A stretch of DNA of 64,000 bases from Phragmites australis (GCF_958298935.1 NC_084924.1:22479819-22543818), one strand, 5' to 3'. Counted from the first letter of the stretch, positions 11,701 through 26,700 are shown. Made by a program: numbers and translations. Notes: generated by a model not told the origin, from the sequence alone.

Positions 11701-14700
11701 GAGGTGCTTCCATATCTAATATTCATATTTCACTTTGATTCACTCTAGTGTAAACAAAGCAATATTTTTGTTGTAACTGTTCAGGTCAGCAGCTTTAGAA
11801 CAGGATATTGAGAGCCTCCAGGAGAAGTTAGGTGGTTGCTTAAGAGAGAACCAAAATTTGCTAGAGGAGCTTGCTGAGGCTTATCGAGTTAAGGTGTGCT
11901 GCTTCTTCTCTCTCTATACTGTTGTTTCTAGATTTCTCTTTCCTCTGTCTTCTCATTCTTTGGTTTACTTAAATTTCAGAGTCAGCTCGCTGAGTTACAT
12001 GGTGCTGAGCTATCAAAGGTTCTTACTTTGACTTAAACAACTGGCTGTTTTGTTTTACGAAACCGTGGCTTTTGGTACTAATGATCATTGCTGGGTGGCA
12101 TGTGCTGATTTTGTGCTGGTCCTCCATCATTATTCATAGACCATAGGCGAGTATAGGGTGTGGGCATGTGGTTATTTTAAGGAAAAATTGGTTTCATGAC
12201 ACAAAAAGGTCATACCTTTAGTTTTATGCCACCAAGTCGCACTGTTACGCTTTATGACCACTGAAAGATCACATAGTTCACTTATTTACCATCCCTTGTT
12301 AGCAATTTTCAGTTTTTCTTTTTGTTTCCTCCCCAAAATAGTATGCGAAATACTACCTTTACCCCATCGAGTAGGTCATCCCAATGGAATACCATTTTCT
12401 CCATCTCTATTTTGGGCAGCACTCCTTGCTGGTTCACGTTGCAACTGAGCATGATGTCTTCACTGCCGTGGCAAGAAGCAGAAGCAAGAAGTGACACTAC
12501 TGTTGTGGATACAAAAAATACAGCTGAAATGAGTATGGGATACTCGTAGAAGGATAGGATATGCTTATGCTTGAACCCTGCTGGGTTTGCCGCGGAGGTA
12601 CAGCTGCTGGAATGAATTAGAAGTGTTTGATACGTTAGCATAGCTCTGCGCTTCAGGGAGCAGAGTCAACTCATAGTATAGTGGGAGAGAGAGGGAGCGT
12701 GTTATGGTGGAGGAGACTGCCTAGAGCGCCTGATGCAGCGGGCTTTATGTACCCCTGTGCAGCTTGTGAAAGGAGGGAAGCATCGTGCTGCTGTATGAGC
12801 CGTGAAGAAGGAAGTATTTTTAGTGTACGAGAGGGGCAAAATTGTCTCTATAGATGGTGTTATAACTTCAGTTGGACAAAGTGCTATTATAACGAACATG
12901 GTGATCTTTTGGAGGCAATGATGTCTACCAATGCGATTGGATGGTATAAAACTAAATTGGCGATCATTCTATGTTATTGAGCCCATTTTTCATTTTAATG
13001 GGTAAAGTACCTTGAAGAGGGAAATGCTACTCTCTGCATCTGGGGATTCTGCCATTCAAATTTGGTATATGTTTCCATAAAAAAAAGGTGCCAGAAGGGT
13101 CCGACCAAGAGACAAAGTGTGGACAAAGAGCTTATGATCATTAGCACTAGAAAAACTAGCAACAGTGATCACAAAAGCAAAGCGCTCAAACCAGACATAA
13201 GGAGCTTGCTTAAGGCCATAAAGAGAGCGATGGAGACGACAAACCATGTCCTCAGGAACGGAATATCCTAGCGGTCGGTGCATGTATACCTCCTCACACA
13301 GCTCAACGTTAAGAAATGCATTCTTGACATCAAGCTGAGAGATGGACCACTGGCGCACAAAAGCCACAACTAGAAGAATGCGAACTATGGTTATGTGAGC
13401 TACAGGTGCAAAAGTCTCATCATAATTGCGACCATGCTCCTGCTGAAAACCACGGACAACAAGACAAGTTTTGTATCGTTCAAGAGAACCGTCAGAGCGA
13501 ATCTTAACCTTATAGATCTATTTGCATGTGATGGGACAAACATGTGGGGCAAGAGGAATAAGATCTCACATGCCAGTACGATCAAGAGCAACCAGCTCCT
13601 TTGCCATCGCATGTTACCATTCCTGATGAACAACATCACAGTAAGAGGATGGCTCAGCAGGAATAACACCAAGAAAACCAAATCGATAAGGAGGCTGAAT
13701 CGACTAGCGATCATGAAGAGAGTAGCGAGGAGAAGGCAAAGAAGCTATTGCTGGAAGAAGATAGCTCATCCGAAGGTGGCACAACATGCAGGCTGTGAGA
13801 CAGCATGAGAACGATGAGTGTAGTGGAAGGAAAAAGACGTACAATGCCAAAAGGGGGAGGATCTGTGTCACCCAAAAAATCCTAATCTAGGTTAAGCGAG
13901 CATAATCACCATAGTTTTATGTTTTGCGAAATTCTGTCACATGTATATTTGTACTTGTGAGCGGAAATGGTCTAGGGCTAATTAGAAGTACCCCTTAGGC
14001 TTTGGAAAAGAAGAAGACAAGGAGAAAGGGGAAAAAGGAAAAGTGGAGATAAGGTTTTCAGCACAAGACCGCCCCTCGCGGTCTGACCGCTAGGGCGCAG
14101 TGGGTTTTGGTTTAAACCCCATCGAACGATGTTCACTCCTCTCTCTTTTGGCGAAGTGAGTGAGAGTGGAGTAATGATGTTAATGTTTAACTTAATAGTA
14201 TCCGATATACTTAGCAATGCATAGGTCATCGGTAGAAGTCGAGCGGTAGTTCGACCATCATTCGCAAGCTTAGGGCTTGTTAATGTTCGCAAAGTTCATG
14301 ATGATGTTGGTTTGTATGAGTTGTGAGGGTGAGACGAGATGTGGCGGTGGTAGGGGTAGGTCAGGATAGGAACCCGAATGTATAGACCGTTTGCTTCGAT
14401 TAAGCACCATCCATTGTTGCAGTTGGTTTTACCACTTTTCCGTACTTATCACATATCCGTATATGGGACGGATGAGATGAATACCTTTGTAGCTATGATC
14501 CTTTTGCGTGCGAGTCTATGATGTTGTGGGTGTAATAGACTTGTAGAGGTATCTAGTTTGCTTGGGAAGTAGTTCTAAATGACCTCCACACCTATAGGCG
14601 TATGTTCAAACAGTTGAGATTTATTGGGAAAGGTTGCCACGAGTACCCCTTGTGTGGACTTTAGCAGGTCGCACAAGCCGAATGACCTTGTGTCGTGTGG

Positions 14701-17700
14701 GTAAAGATGTACCCCCTATAGGGTGTAAGATCAATTCGTATTGCCTCACTCTCGGTTATAGGTACGCTTCTGTCTATTTGCATCAGTCGTAGAGTTCTGA
14801 TGTGGGAAGTGGTTGTGATGGTTGAGGTTGGTTATGAGACGGTTCCTTGTACAGAGATATTTACGATGTTGATCTCTGGATAGGAGGATACAGTTGTTTA
14901 AGTTGTAGGTTCTCATATTTGTCAAAACTACTTTGCATAAGAATTTATTTAACCTTATAGCTGATTCCTTGCTAATTCACCTCAAATGCATTATCTTTGG
15001 AGTCAGGTTATTATATGTACCCATTATAGGTTAAGTTTTGCGAGTACCTTCGTACTCACGTTGCTTTATTGTGTATGTGAGAAAGAGTTAGTGTTCGGCT
15101 ACTTCATGCCTGTCGACGCTGGCGACGGGTGAGAATAGTGCTATCTACTCGTGAGATGCCGTTTTGGGGTGGTGCTTATAGGCACATGACACTACCCGTC
15201 TTTTGTCTTTCTCGTATTTGTTTTCCGCTGCGTAGTAACTCTAACCAACTAGGAGTTAAATTGTCTTTTATCCTAGTGGTCGGGTTATATAAATTATGGT
15301 GAAATTGTAATAATTTAAAGACATAATATAATTTCATTATTCGCTCTTTATTATACCTTCATGTGATGAATCATTTTGTAAAGGCTTATGTTCTGATCTT
15401 GGTTATAAAACACTTGCCGGGACTACTGAGATTGGATTCTGGTTAATCATTGTGGTCATGATTTTGTAAATAATCACCTTAATAATTCATTAGAACATAA
15501 TTTGGATGTTTCTTTACAATCTGATGAGATTGAAGTCAAGGGTGAGGTAGGCACCAAATAAGGCGCAACAGGAAGAGGCGCCATAAGTTGCCGGAGAAAA
15601 GAAGAAGAAACAATGATGGGTGTGGCAGGAAAGGTGTGAAAAGATAGTGATTCAACCAAGGAAGCTGAAGAAGTGAAAGGGGAGGTACGAGGATAAAAGG
15701 GACGAGACTCATCAAAAGTAACATCTCAAGAAATACGCATCCGACGAGTAATAGGATCCTAACACCGATAGCCTTTATGCTCAACACTGCAGTCTAGAAA
15801 GGCACTCAACAGATTGAGCAGTCAGTTTGGTACGCTCACAAGAGGAGAGAAGAATGTAGTCAGGAGGATAGCCACAAAGATGCTCAAAAGAAATCCCATT
15901 CTTCAGAGAAGAGGCTAGATGTTGGCCAAGTAGCAGTGGAGACCACTTCAACCAAAAAATGAGGTGGTACAGAAGAGACAACCATAAGCGCGCGAGCGAT
16001 CTAAAAAAGATGACGATGCTTCGTTTAGTAGCACCATTCTAAGCATGAGCACCAAGATATGAGAACTGGGACAATGTACTATGTTCAGCAAGAATAGTAC
16101 GAATGTGCTTAGAAAGAAATTTGCTAGCACAATTAGCTTGAAAAACACGAATGGGAGTGCCAAACTTAGTGCAAATCATAGTGGCAAAGCACATATGTAT
16201 AGATAGCACCACGCTACGTGAAGACAAAGTAAATACAAGTGTGGCAAGAAAAATCATCTATAAAGATAATATAGTAGCTGTGACCACCTTTTGAGATGAA
16301 GGGAGCCAGACCCCAAACATTAGAGTGAATAAGATCAAAAGGACGATGAGCCACTGACTCACTATGAGGATAAAGAAGCTAAATCTATTTACCAACCTTA
16401 AAACTCTGATAATCTAAAGACACATCTTCTGCGAAGACCATGACAAACTAATGAAGATAGACATGACCTGCAGATATGACTGCTGGAAAGAGCCAGTAGT
16501 CGAGGAAGCAGAAAGACCGATGGCCGCAGCGGATGGAAGATGAAGCCAGTTGAATTCTCATAGACGTTGGGAATCACGGCGCCGAGGCCTAGTACCAACC
16601 AGAGCCTTCATGTAATGATCATGAACACAATAAAAGTTAAAGTCTAGAATAATGCGACAACCATGATCAGTAAGCTGACCAGCGAACATGAGTTGCATGA
16701 TGAGTTGGGGATCATGAGCAACAAAAGAAACACTAAAAGAAGTGCAAAGGGTGCCCTGGATAACAGTGGAGAGAGAAGTACCATCAATGGTAATGACATG
16801 AAGAGAAACAAAAGGATGAAGCGAAGATAGACTGGAAGAATCAAATGTTATATGAAAAGATGCCCATGAGTCTAGAATCCTAGGTGATATACCTGACTGT
16901 GCAGAAGGTGGTCTCTCAGTGCAAGAAAAAGGAGTAATAGAATCAGTAAAACCCGTCGGTGAGGAGGTAGAGGTAGCAACCAAACGTCAAAGCAGTGTCA
17001 CAATCTCATGATGAGTGTTAGTCGAAGACGTAGTCGAGGTAGAAGCACCAGAGGGTTGTCGAAGATGTTTCTTCTTCCGGTAACAGTTTGCCTCTATGAT
17101 CCTCGTTGCTGCAGTAGGTGCAGTGAGGGCACTCACTACCACCAGAGGAGGCCACAGAAGGCAAAGGAGTGGCACAAGGAGTAGGCGATGGTGTAGACGA
17201 AGATGTAGGCGCAACAGGTAGACATGCAGCCAACAGTGAGGGAAGTAGCAGCAGTCCAGAACCACGTAGATGAGTCTCCTATGAACGTATCTTCGAAAAC
17301 GCCTCCACAAGTGTGACATGAGAATGACGTGCAAGCAGATGACACGACGCTGCTCAAACTCGGGACGAAGACGAATCATGAATTCGTAGAGGCGATGAAA
17401 ATCCCTTTCAGCACATAGATCCCAACAACACTTATAAGAGTGACAACCAGCAACGTAAAGAGCATCTCCAGAAGTCTCATAGTTCTGACGAAGATGAGTT
17501 AACATTTGAAAGACAGTAGAAAACTCAACAATCTCAAAAGAAAACCGAGGCTCGATATTAGCTACCAAAATGGATGCAGCACGAGCATCATCATCCATTC
17601 ATTGAGCATAACCAGACAATTGATCCCGGTATAGATCCAAAGCATCCTGGTAGGCGGAGACAACCTTATCATAGTCAATAGTGATGGCTAGTAGCTGCTT

Positions 17701-20700
17701 TCTCGGCGGGAGGCTTCACTGGCTTCGTCGGAGGAAGAGAAGGTGAAAAAGGAATGTTGCCAAAGAGAATATCCCAAAGATGAATGTCACGCATGTGAAT
17801 GCGCATATGCTGCGCAAAGTCCCATTAGTTGACACCATAAAAAATTACCGTGCATTGATGAACTGAAACGGTGCCTGACAACATCCTGAAGAAGTGGCGA
17901 CATCAAGAGTGCAAAGGAGTAGCGGCGAGCGACGGCGAGAGCACAAAAGAGTAGCGGCGAGCGACGGTGAGAGTGCAAAGAAAAGCGCCAGTTACTGCAT
18001 TTTTTTTTCTTTCACGTGTTGCTCCTTCCTTACCCACACGACTCTGTATAGAACAAAGTGAGCGAATCAGAGTCGAGGGAGCAGAGGCGGATTCGGCCAG
18101 CGCGGGATGGGGTCGGGACAGAGGCGGAGCGGAGGCGGTGAAGGTGGGTAGGCTGGCTCAGCGACAGATCAATCGTGCGACTGGGGAGTAGCGGGCAGTG
18201 GCGTGGCTCGGGGTGGATTCGGCCGATCCGGGTGGGGAGCACATTGAATTATTGAAATAGACAGATCCGAGCGTGGAGAGCTGGATCCGGCCGGGGGAGA
18301 ACCGGATCAAGCTGGCGGCCACGGAGGAGAGGGAAGCTGATGGGGAGAGAGAAAGCAAACGGGTGTCTAGGGTTGGGATGAGTTGCTACGTCCCAAAAGA
18401 AAAAGTAGCTTTGATGGCTGGTATTTTTTTTTAAAAAATAATGACCTAAAATGTGAAGACCGTCAAGAAAAAGAGGAAGAGCATTGTCCGCCTTCAAAAC
18501 CTAAGATTACCTGTCCTTATCCAAAATCCATAGATTGAAAATTGAAATAAAATTTTCAGCACTGCAGACATGCTCAATCTTGCTTGGTCTTCTTCAGTGA
18601 AGGAATCCTTTGGGCGACTATGAGTGAGCATTAGTTTTGACATCAGTCATATTGAAATAGATAGCAAAAGCCTCATTTTCTTATGTAAACTTGAGATTTT
18701 CTGGAAGTAACAAACTAGCAATTAAAAAGGGTTATACAATCTCTTGAGATTCCTTGTATATATATTCCAGCTTTCCGTTGAGATGACCTTCTTTCCTGCA
18801 ATAATAATGCAGAACAAGGATCTAGAAAAGCAAGTAAGGTTTTTCCAGAGCAGTGTTGCTCAAGCGTTTGCTGAACGGGACAATTCATTAATGGAGGTTC
18901 TTTTTTGTTCACTTATTAAGTCAATTCTGTACCTAAATTGTTAATGCTGTGTGCATGACTTTGTTTTTCTATTGGTAAAGGCATATTATTCTGTTGAAAT
19001 TTGTAGTGTGAGAAAGCGAAAGAGCGGGAAGAAGCAGTGTTAAAAAAGTTCGCTGACTTTGAGGAAAGGTATGTTGCATAACTGTTCACTGGTATATGAG
19101 ATTTGTTTCTTGAACTTAGTGACATGGACTAGAGGACATTTCTCATACTGGATGAGTGGATTTATAAGATGACAAGGTTTCGATGTTTTCATTCACTGAG
19201 TTCGCTAGATTTTGTTGATTTTTGGGCTTCATTGTGTAAAGTATCTAATAGCAACTATCAGTAATGGCTGGTACGCATTGCGCAAGCACACCTACAACTT
19301 TACTAAAAAAAAAAGAGAAGTAATTACCTGTGTAGGAATCGGAACAGTGCATTTGAAAGCATGAGAGTAAGTGATACGTACTATGTAGCGATCTTGTTTG
19401 GATTATGGGCAGTTCCGTATCTTTGACTAGTTGTCAACATTATTTTAGAGGTGGGACTTTTTAGCTTGTTTACAATGAAAATGGAATCTCATATGGCTGC
19501 TAGGTATCTTAATTTAGGGTACAGTTATGTTTCAAATGAAGCATCATTCTGGGTTAGGTGTTCTTCAACTGAAAGGCATGCACTATGTTTTCCTTCTGTA
19601 AATCTGTGATGTTACTCTCATGATACATCATAGCTGTCAATCAATGGGGCCTAATCGGCCTAATCGCCGTCTGGCACACCAATTTGCTGATTAGGAGCTA
19701 GTTGACATCCCACTTCCCTCCTAGCGCCTAGCACTTTTTAATGCACTGTTTTTGAGGAAGTTCTTATTTTAATATTAGTGTCTTGAATATATATGTTAAG
19801 TATATATATAAGCCTGTATATTGCTCTAGGCCCATATTGGCCCATAAGGACCGACTATATATTTGGCATCAAGTCTAATGGATGGACATCTTCTTTCCCT
19901 CAATTCCAGTAAGGTAACATGGAATCAGAGCAATGTTTAGGGTTAGGGTTCCGCACAATCCCAAAATTCATCCTCTTCTTTTGACACCGTCTGTCTACCA
20001 CCGTCGAGCTATCGCCTCCTACTTTGCTATTGTCATCGCGTCGGGGCTCCGCTGCCGCCACTGTCCTCACGTCGATATCTGCCATCTTCGGGCTGAGATC
20101 TGCCGCTTTCCTGTAGTGGCTGTCACCGCCTTCTGCCACAGCCAGTCATCGCCTTCCCGTTGCAGCCCATTGCCGCCTTCCTGTCGCGGCTGTCGCTAAG
20201 CGTCCTTGTACATTCTCTGGAAAAAGGAAACATTGGAAGATATGATGGTTAATGATGACATGATGTTTTAATTTCCATTCTTCGTTATTTTTATATTGGG
20301 CACTTAAGTTATAGGTAAGTGCAAAGTATCATGATGGTTACTGATTGGCAGGACAAGAGAATATCAATCTGCAATTGATGATCAGAAACACTTAAATGAT
20401 GGCTTGCAGAGGGAACTGACAGAATTAAAGGCACAGACAGAATCTTCCTTGAAAGTAAGTATTTTTGTGCATTTCCAATGCTAATAGGAGGAATTTGCGT
20501 AATATCACCTATTGGGAACTAAGCATTCTGCAGTGGTGGAAACTCTGCAAAATATCTATTTTAAGTTTCTGGTAGTTATTACAACCTTGTCCTAAGATCA
20601 TCATTCTTGCATTATGTGTGTTTTTGTCAGAATCATTTCCTTATAAATCCAAAGCTGTTCTATTATTCATTTGTTTTTAACTTTAAAGGAGGGAGGGTTC

Positions 20701-23700
20701 ATCTGTACCAATTTTGCTGCAACATTAATATAAGCTAAAAGAAGTTAAACAAAATACGCATGATATACTTTTTTAATTTCTTTTTGCGTGTGCATATCAG
20801 CACATGCCTCTGTTGCCTTATTGATATGTTTCCGAGAACTGCTAGTATATTGCTATGTCCACAACGTATTTATCTAGTATGCCCTATCTTGGTTGAACCT
20901 AGGATACTGTGCTTGCTATGTCCACACAAATCCTTGACCTATGCATTTCATCAACATGGTTTTTTGTTCTCTGACATAATCCTTAACGATATAGATACTG
21001 TTTAAATTCATAATGCAATTATGCTCTAGCGTCGCTAAGTTTGTCATATGTTGCAATCCTTTGTAATACCCTAATATATACCTGTTATCCGCCCTTTTAC
21101 CGGTTGGAGCTGATAGTTGAATCTCTTTCAGGTTATCCTAAAATTCTATGAACTCCGTTCCAGAGACTGCGAATGTCCTTTGAACATTAGTTTTGAAGAG
21201 AAGTGTTCAATCCTTCTAGATGATTCTGCTGACAATTGGAGTTTTAGCTCTGATGGCGGAGCCTCAACTTTGAAGTACATTGTAAACTTTAAGCCCTTTA
21301 TCCATTATACAGAATCATTCATATTTATTGAGTTATTTTAATTTCTTTTACTGATCTTGCAAGATACATATTATCTATGACACTCTATTGAACTTCATTA
21401 TCCATTTTTTGTAACTTTTATGCTTGATTAAGGTGTTTAGTTTTATTTTGGGAACCTATGCAAAAGATAGGGAATGAAACTTTGCTGGCAATTATTTCAT
21501 TATTTATCCTTTTTCAGAAGTACTTATGCAGTTATGATCTGAATTGCAGTTTTTTCATGCAACATACTGCACCATATGTGGATACGAACTACTTTCATTA
21601 TCGATGATACACGTTATTTTAGTGTTAATCTCCTCATTTATTATATTTGGTTAAGTTCTAGTCCATGGAGATTGTCATGTCCTCTTTGACCAAATTGTGC
21701 ATGGTACTTGCAGTAATACAAATGACCTGACAGACCTATTTTGTCATAAACATACACAAGTAATGCTCTACTGGTGCTTTGAAAGTTTCCATGACTTATG
21801 GTTTATTGAGAATTTTTTGAGTTGATCTGGTGCGGAAATGAAGTGGTTTACATAATTGCACCTAGCTACTGATTGATTTGCATAAGAGATTTCCCCTTTA
21901 ATGTAGATTTAACTTTTTTGTTGTAGGCATCTCTAGAAGAGGAGAAAGAGTCACTTAAAGCTAAAATAGCTAAGCTGCAAAGCAATTTAAAGATGGTAAG
22001 ATAAACTTGGGGGATGATTAGACAAGTTCAGGTGTAACAGAAAAGTTAATTGTTTTGTTTGCTGAAAAATATTATTTTTGGTTGTGCAGGGCCTTGAAAT
22101 TGAACAGCATTTGCAAAGAAATGCACGAATATTAGAGAAAAGACAGGTACGGATCTGAAGTATTCTATTGTTCTTTCTCATGACAACTTTAATTTGTGCA
22201 GTTCCTTTGGAGTACAGGCACTGTATGAGGATTTTTTGAGAAATGGATTGTCAGAGCTTCAAAAGTTCTATGAATATCGAAGGGCTGAAATTATGAAAAT
22301 ATTGGAAGAAGAATCCTCGCGACTGAGCACAGTTGTTGCAGAGATTCAAGATAAGTTAAGTGAAATTTGCATCAACACTGAAGTCAGTGAAAACCCTGTT
22401 GACGAGATGCAGTGTTGTGACAGCAGTTGTAAAGATGTGCATGTTACTACAGATATAAGTCCTAACACTAGCACAAGCCCTAAGGTTTGTTGACCTAAAC
22501 AATCAACTTCCTTCACTATTATGCTGATCCTCTTTCTGTGAACTACATCTATGCTTACAGGCTACATATACATTCTCTCTGAAAAACATTGACAAATTAC
22601 TCCATGAAGCATAGTCAAATATTATCTTAATAATGAACTTTCTAACTGCAACTGCTTTATGTCACTAAAAATTAGAAATTTGAATGTACTACTGCAAATG
22701 TGTTTCTCTTTTTGCCATGACGAACATGCAAACCCCCTCTTCTTTTGTTTTAGCTCATGACAAGATGGAGGGTAGCAATATTAGTTCTAAGCATTGGCCA
22801 AACTTAAGACATTATCCTGATCAAGCGCATAAAGCAACAGCCACAGTAGCATAAATTTTGCTGGCCTCTATGTGCTATCTCTTACCCCTTCTAGTTCCCC
22901 TCATCCTAATCTATGCCTCCCTCCCTCTTCTAACACCCTAATCTGCTCCAAGACTTCCTGTATGGACATTTCCATGTGGTTGTCATCCCTATGTGAACAA
23001 CATTCACTATAGTTATCCCGATGTGAACCAGCATTCACTGTAGTTGTCCCTATGTGAAACAACATTGACAACAGTTACAGTATTGCTATAAGCCTCTAAT
23101 TGGAGCAAACATCTGGAAATAGCATGTCTGAGGAGCATGAGATGTAGTTCTGTAAAAAACTGATAAGTGATAAATTGACAACACTTTCTTTTAAGACAGA
23201 CTTTCAAGTCAAATCTCATTAGCTGAAAACTTTGTCCGCATGAAACACCACACTTTAGCAGCCGGTTCTATATGGCAAGCTGAATCAGATGTATATGGAC
23301 TAAGATGCGACAAATGCAAGTTTGGGGAACTTTTTTCGAACATTTCAAATTTTGTAGTCCAAATTGCATGTTTTAAGGACTTACTATGAATATATCAAAG
23401 TTTTCCTTTTCTTCTTTTTTTAGGAACTTCTTTTGATAGATAATTACTGTTTTTTGTGATTGCATATTCTGCAGGGTGACTCTCTTGCTGTTTCTAATTC
23501 CGTGTCATTTGATGAATCTAAAGCACTTGCACAAGCTTTACAGGAGAAAGTACTCTTCAGTCCAGTGACTCTTTTTGTTTTGCTTTTGATATTCATCAGT
23601 AAATTTGTTATAATCCTGTTTTACTTTTGTGAAGTTTTGAGCTTGAAGTTCTGATAAGAGTTTTTCTTTAGATTCAATAATCTAACATTACACTGGTGTA

Positions 23701-26700
23701 CATTACAGATGGAAGTACTTATGCTCTTCTCACAGGAACAAGAAAGGTACCTATTGGAAAAACAGAGAAACCAAATTGATATTGAGGACCTTCAGAAGAA
23801 CTTATCTCAAGTAGCACCTCTACACTTTCTATCTGTCATCAATTTGCAATTACAGTCTACAGATTTTTTAATGTTATGACGAGTGTTTTAAATATTACAA
23901 GGATGGTGTGGTCTCATCTGATATTGTCATGAAGTTTATACTTTGTACCATTACATTTTTGTGCACTTTTACTCCTAGTTGTTTGAAAAGGAAAACTGTA
24001 CTGTATGATTCTTTTTGAAAATATGGACTATATGACTACAATTAGTCTTGAATGTGGATTTCTTTAGGAAAAATCATCAATTATTAAGTTCCAAGCTAGA
24101 CTAACTACACTATTTACACTGGTGGTTTGCAAGACTATCCTCCTTGATAGACAGAGTAGTTAGTTGTGCTATAGTCGCTTAGTATATCACATGTGTGTAG
24201 TTCTTTTGCACATCAGCACTCTTGCAATGTTGGATGCGTTTCTTAACAATTTCACCTTTTGTATACAGGTTAAAGATGAAAAAGTGAGGGTCCTGATGGA
24301 ATTAGCAAAACTGAAAGAAGAATATCTGCTGTTAAAGGGGTAAGTATTTTGTGCAATAAGTAATAATAATTGTTAGGAATATAGAGTCCTTATCCATCAC
24401 TTATAAGCTGTTAGAGTTCTTATCATGTACCCCCTCATGTACTTTATATATTGCTCGCAGGAGTTACAATCGAATAGTAGTTGTTAGTCCTAACGCGGTA
24501 TTAGAGCTAGGGTTTTTTGGGACGTCGCAACTCGTCCCATCTACCTGTTTTAGCTACTTCCTATGAGCCTTCTTCCGCCCGCCGCCTGGGAGTGATCTTT
24601 CCTCCCATCCGCCTCTGGTTCCCCCTAGGCCGTACTGTCTCTCACCACGATGGTGTCACCCCCACGGTCACGCTCCCACGGCTTCTTCTCGGCGCCGCTT
24701 CCTGTTGCAGTGCCGCCACAGCTCCTCATTCTCGGCACTGCTTCCCATCGCAGTGCCGTCGCGGCTCCACTAAGGGTGCCGACCGGCGGACCGGCTCCGC
24801 CTCGCTCTGGCTCATCGATTTGTCTGCTGCCTTGCTACCGGATCCTGCCCACATGCTCGCCTCCATGTACGTGTGTCGTCCTCGCCTGCTGCTCCTACCT
24901 GTGTTTGCCACGACTCCCCTACCGTTCGCACCCGCCTGCCTCGGCTGCTGTGGATTCGACTATCCGCTGGTCCATCGTTGGGCTGCGAGTTGTTGTGCTA
25001 GCTCGATCTTCCACCGTCGTGTCAGCTCGATGCACCGTCGTGTCGGCTCGATTCACCGTCGTGTCGGCTCGATTCACCGTTGTGTTGGTCCTATTAACTG
25101 TCGTGCAGGTTATGCTCTGTCTTTGCTTTGAGCTGCCTGTTCGGTCCTGTTGTGGGATGTCACCAATCTGGGTTTTTTCATCCACAGCCGCTGCAGCTCA
25201 ACTCTCTCCCAGACAATGCCTTTCCTTTGGGCATTATCTTGGTGCTATTTGGGCAGTCTTGTCAGTGTCATTGTTTTTGTGCTGGAGCCTATGCATGTTG
25301 GTTCGGTTTTGCTCCTGCACAAATTTGGTTCTCCTGCTGCTGCTGGTGTGGTGTTGCTGCTAGGTTGTGCGTCTAGGAGCTTTAATTCTTTGTTTTCCGC
25401 TGCGTTTACATCCAAGTTTCAATCTCTCTTTGAGTTCGTCTATGCTATGTGAGTTGACATATTCCTTCGTCTATTAGTTGATTTCTTTTCGGTCATTATT
25501 GATGCAATAGTGTCATCTAGGTCTTTCCGTAGCTTTAGTGACAGCTTCATTTGTAATCTTGCTATTCGTCATTTGCGGTGTTTGCAATTCTTGATCTAGG
25601 GTATTCTTTTGTCATCTTGGTCTTTTTCGTAGCTTTAGTGACAACTTACATCTATTGTCTTGCTACTTGTCGTCGCTTTGTTGCGTTTCTTGATCAAGGG
25701 CATTATTTTGTTGTCATCATCACGATTCGACTCGTGTGTGTTGTTTTGCACTTCTTCGGTTTGATTTGATGGGATTAACAAGTCTCCATTCTAGGTCGGC
25801 TTTGAAGAGAAAATTTTTGGATGTATTAGTTTTATTATGTCTAAGTTTATTACTTAGTGTCACATCTTTTCAAATGCATTGCTATTGCATTCGCCTTGCA
25901 TTTGAGGGGGAGGGGGCTGTTAGAAATATAGAGTCCTTATCTTTACATATAGGTTGTTAGAGTACTTATCATGTACTCCCTCATATACTCTATATATTAC
26001 CCCATGAGCTAGTATTGAATAAAAGTTGCTATTTCGAACAATAATAAATCATTTTTTGCTGTTAAAGGGGTAAGTGTTTGCAACATGGTCATGGCAATAT
26101 CCATCACATAACAGCTTGGTTCTATGAACTTCCCTTGGAGAAAGTCACGTACCTATTAGAGGATGTTAGACTCTTGAAAATAATGAACATGTAAACCATA
26201 TTCGAATTGCATCAAGTTTGGTTCATCTGTAGTTCCTGTAGTTGAGATGGATCGTCGAGTATGTCAGAGCCGTTCCCGTGTCCGACTTGGTGTCAGGCAC
26301 ATGCTCACTTCCTAGAAATGTCTGAGCATCAGGAGCAAACATGTAAAGATTGATTTTTTTGTGGGGCCCTGAGTTCATCTATTATTATTATAACTGTATT
26401 ACCTTTTCTGCTGAGCAGCTCTGCAGTGAAGGAAGGTCATGGTACTGGTGGTTCTCTGAAAGTCATCCCTGGGCATGACCAACAAGGGCTGCTAAAGACT
26501 GTGCTGAAGAGAACATCTTTAAGTCACTGGATGAGAAAAGATAGCAGTAGTATTGGACATGGCAGCTCTTGTGGAAATGATCATACAGTTTTCAAAGAGC
26601 ACTCAGTAGATGTTGCAAGGTTTGTGACGATAGACATATTTGTTCTACTTTCACATTGTTCCCCTAATGTTTTATGGGCTTCCCTTTCAATATTAATGAT

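Larger units (their letters stand above)
13066..18430 (-). mobile_element. Decayed Ty1/copia element in intron 6, interrupted by a solo LTR
   Basis: Minus-strand copia domains appear in order from right to left: gag (17980-16990), protease and pre-integrase (16980-16400), integrase (16260-15540) and reverse transcriptase (13865-13066). Frames are broken many times. I find no LTRs or primer-binding site; 18000-18430 is GC-rich leader-like sequence. The left end stops inside RT, so RNase H and the 3' LTR are lost. It lies antisense to the host gene. Confidence 0.75.

Noticed and set aside
13395..13808. 137-codon + strand frame
   Set aside because: Opposite strand of the copia RT remnant.
24517..25363. 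Two overlapping + strand open frames of 204 and 237 codons
   Set aside because: They lie in the C-rich interior of the non-autonomous LTR element in intron 16, have low-complexity Arg/Pro/Ser/Cys content, start just after the primer-binding site and match no retrotransposon domain.
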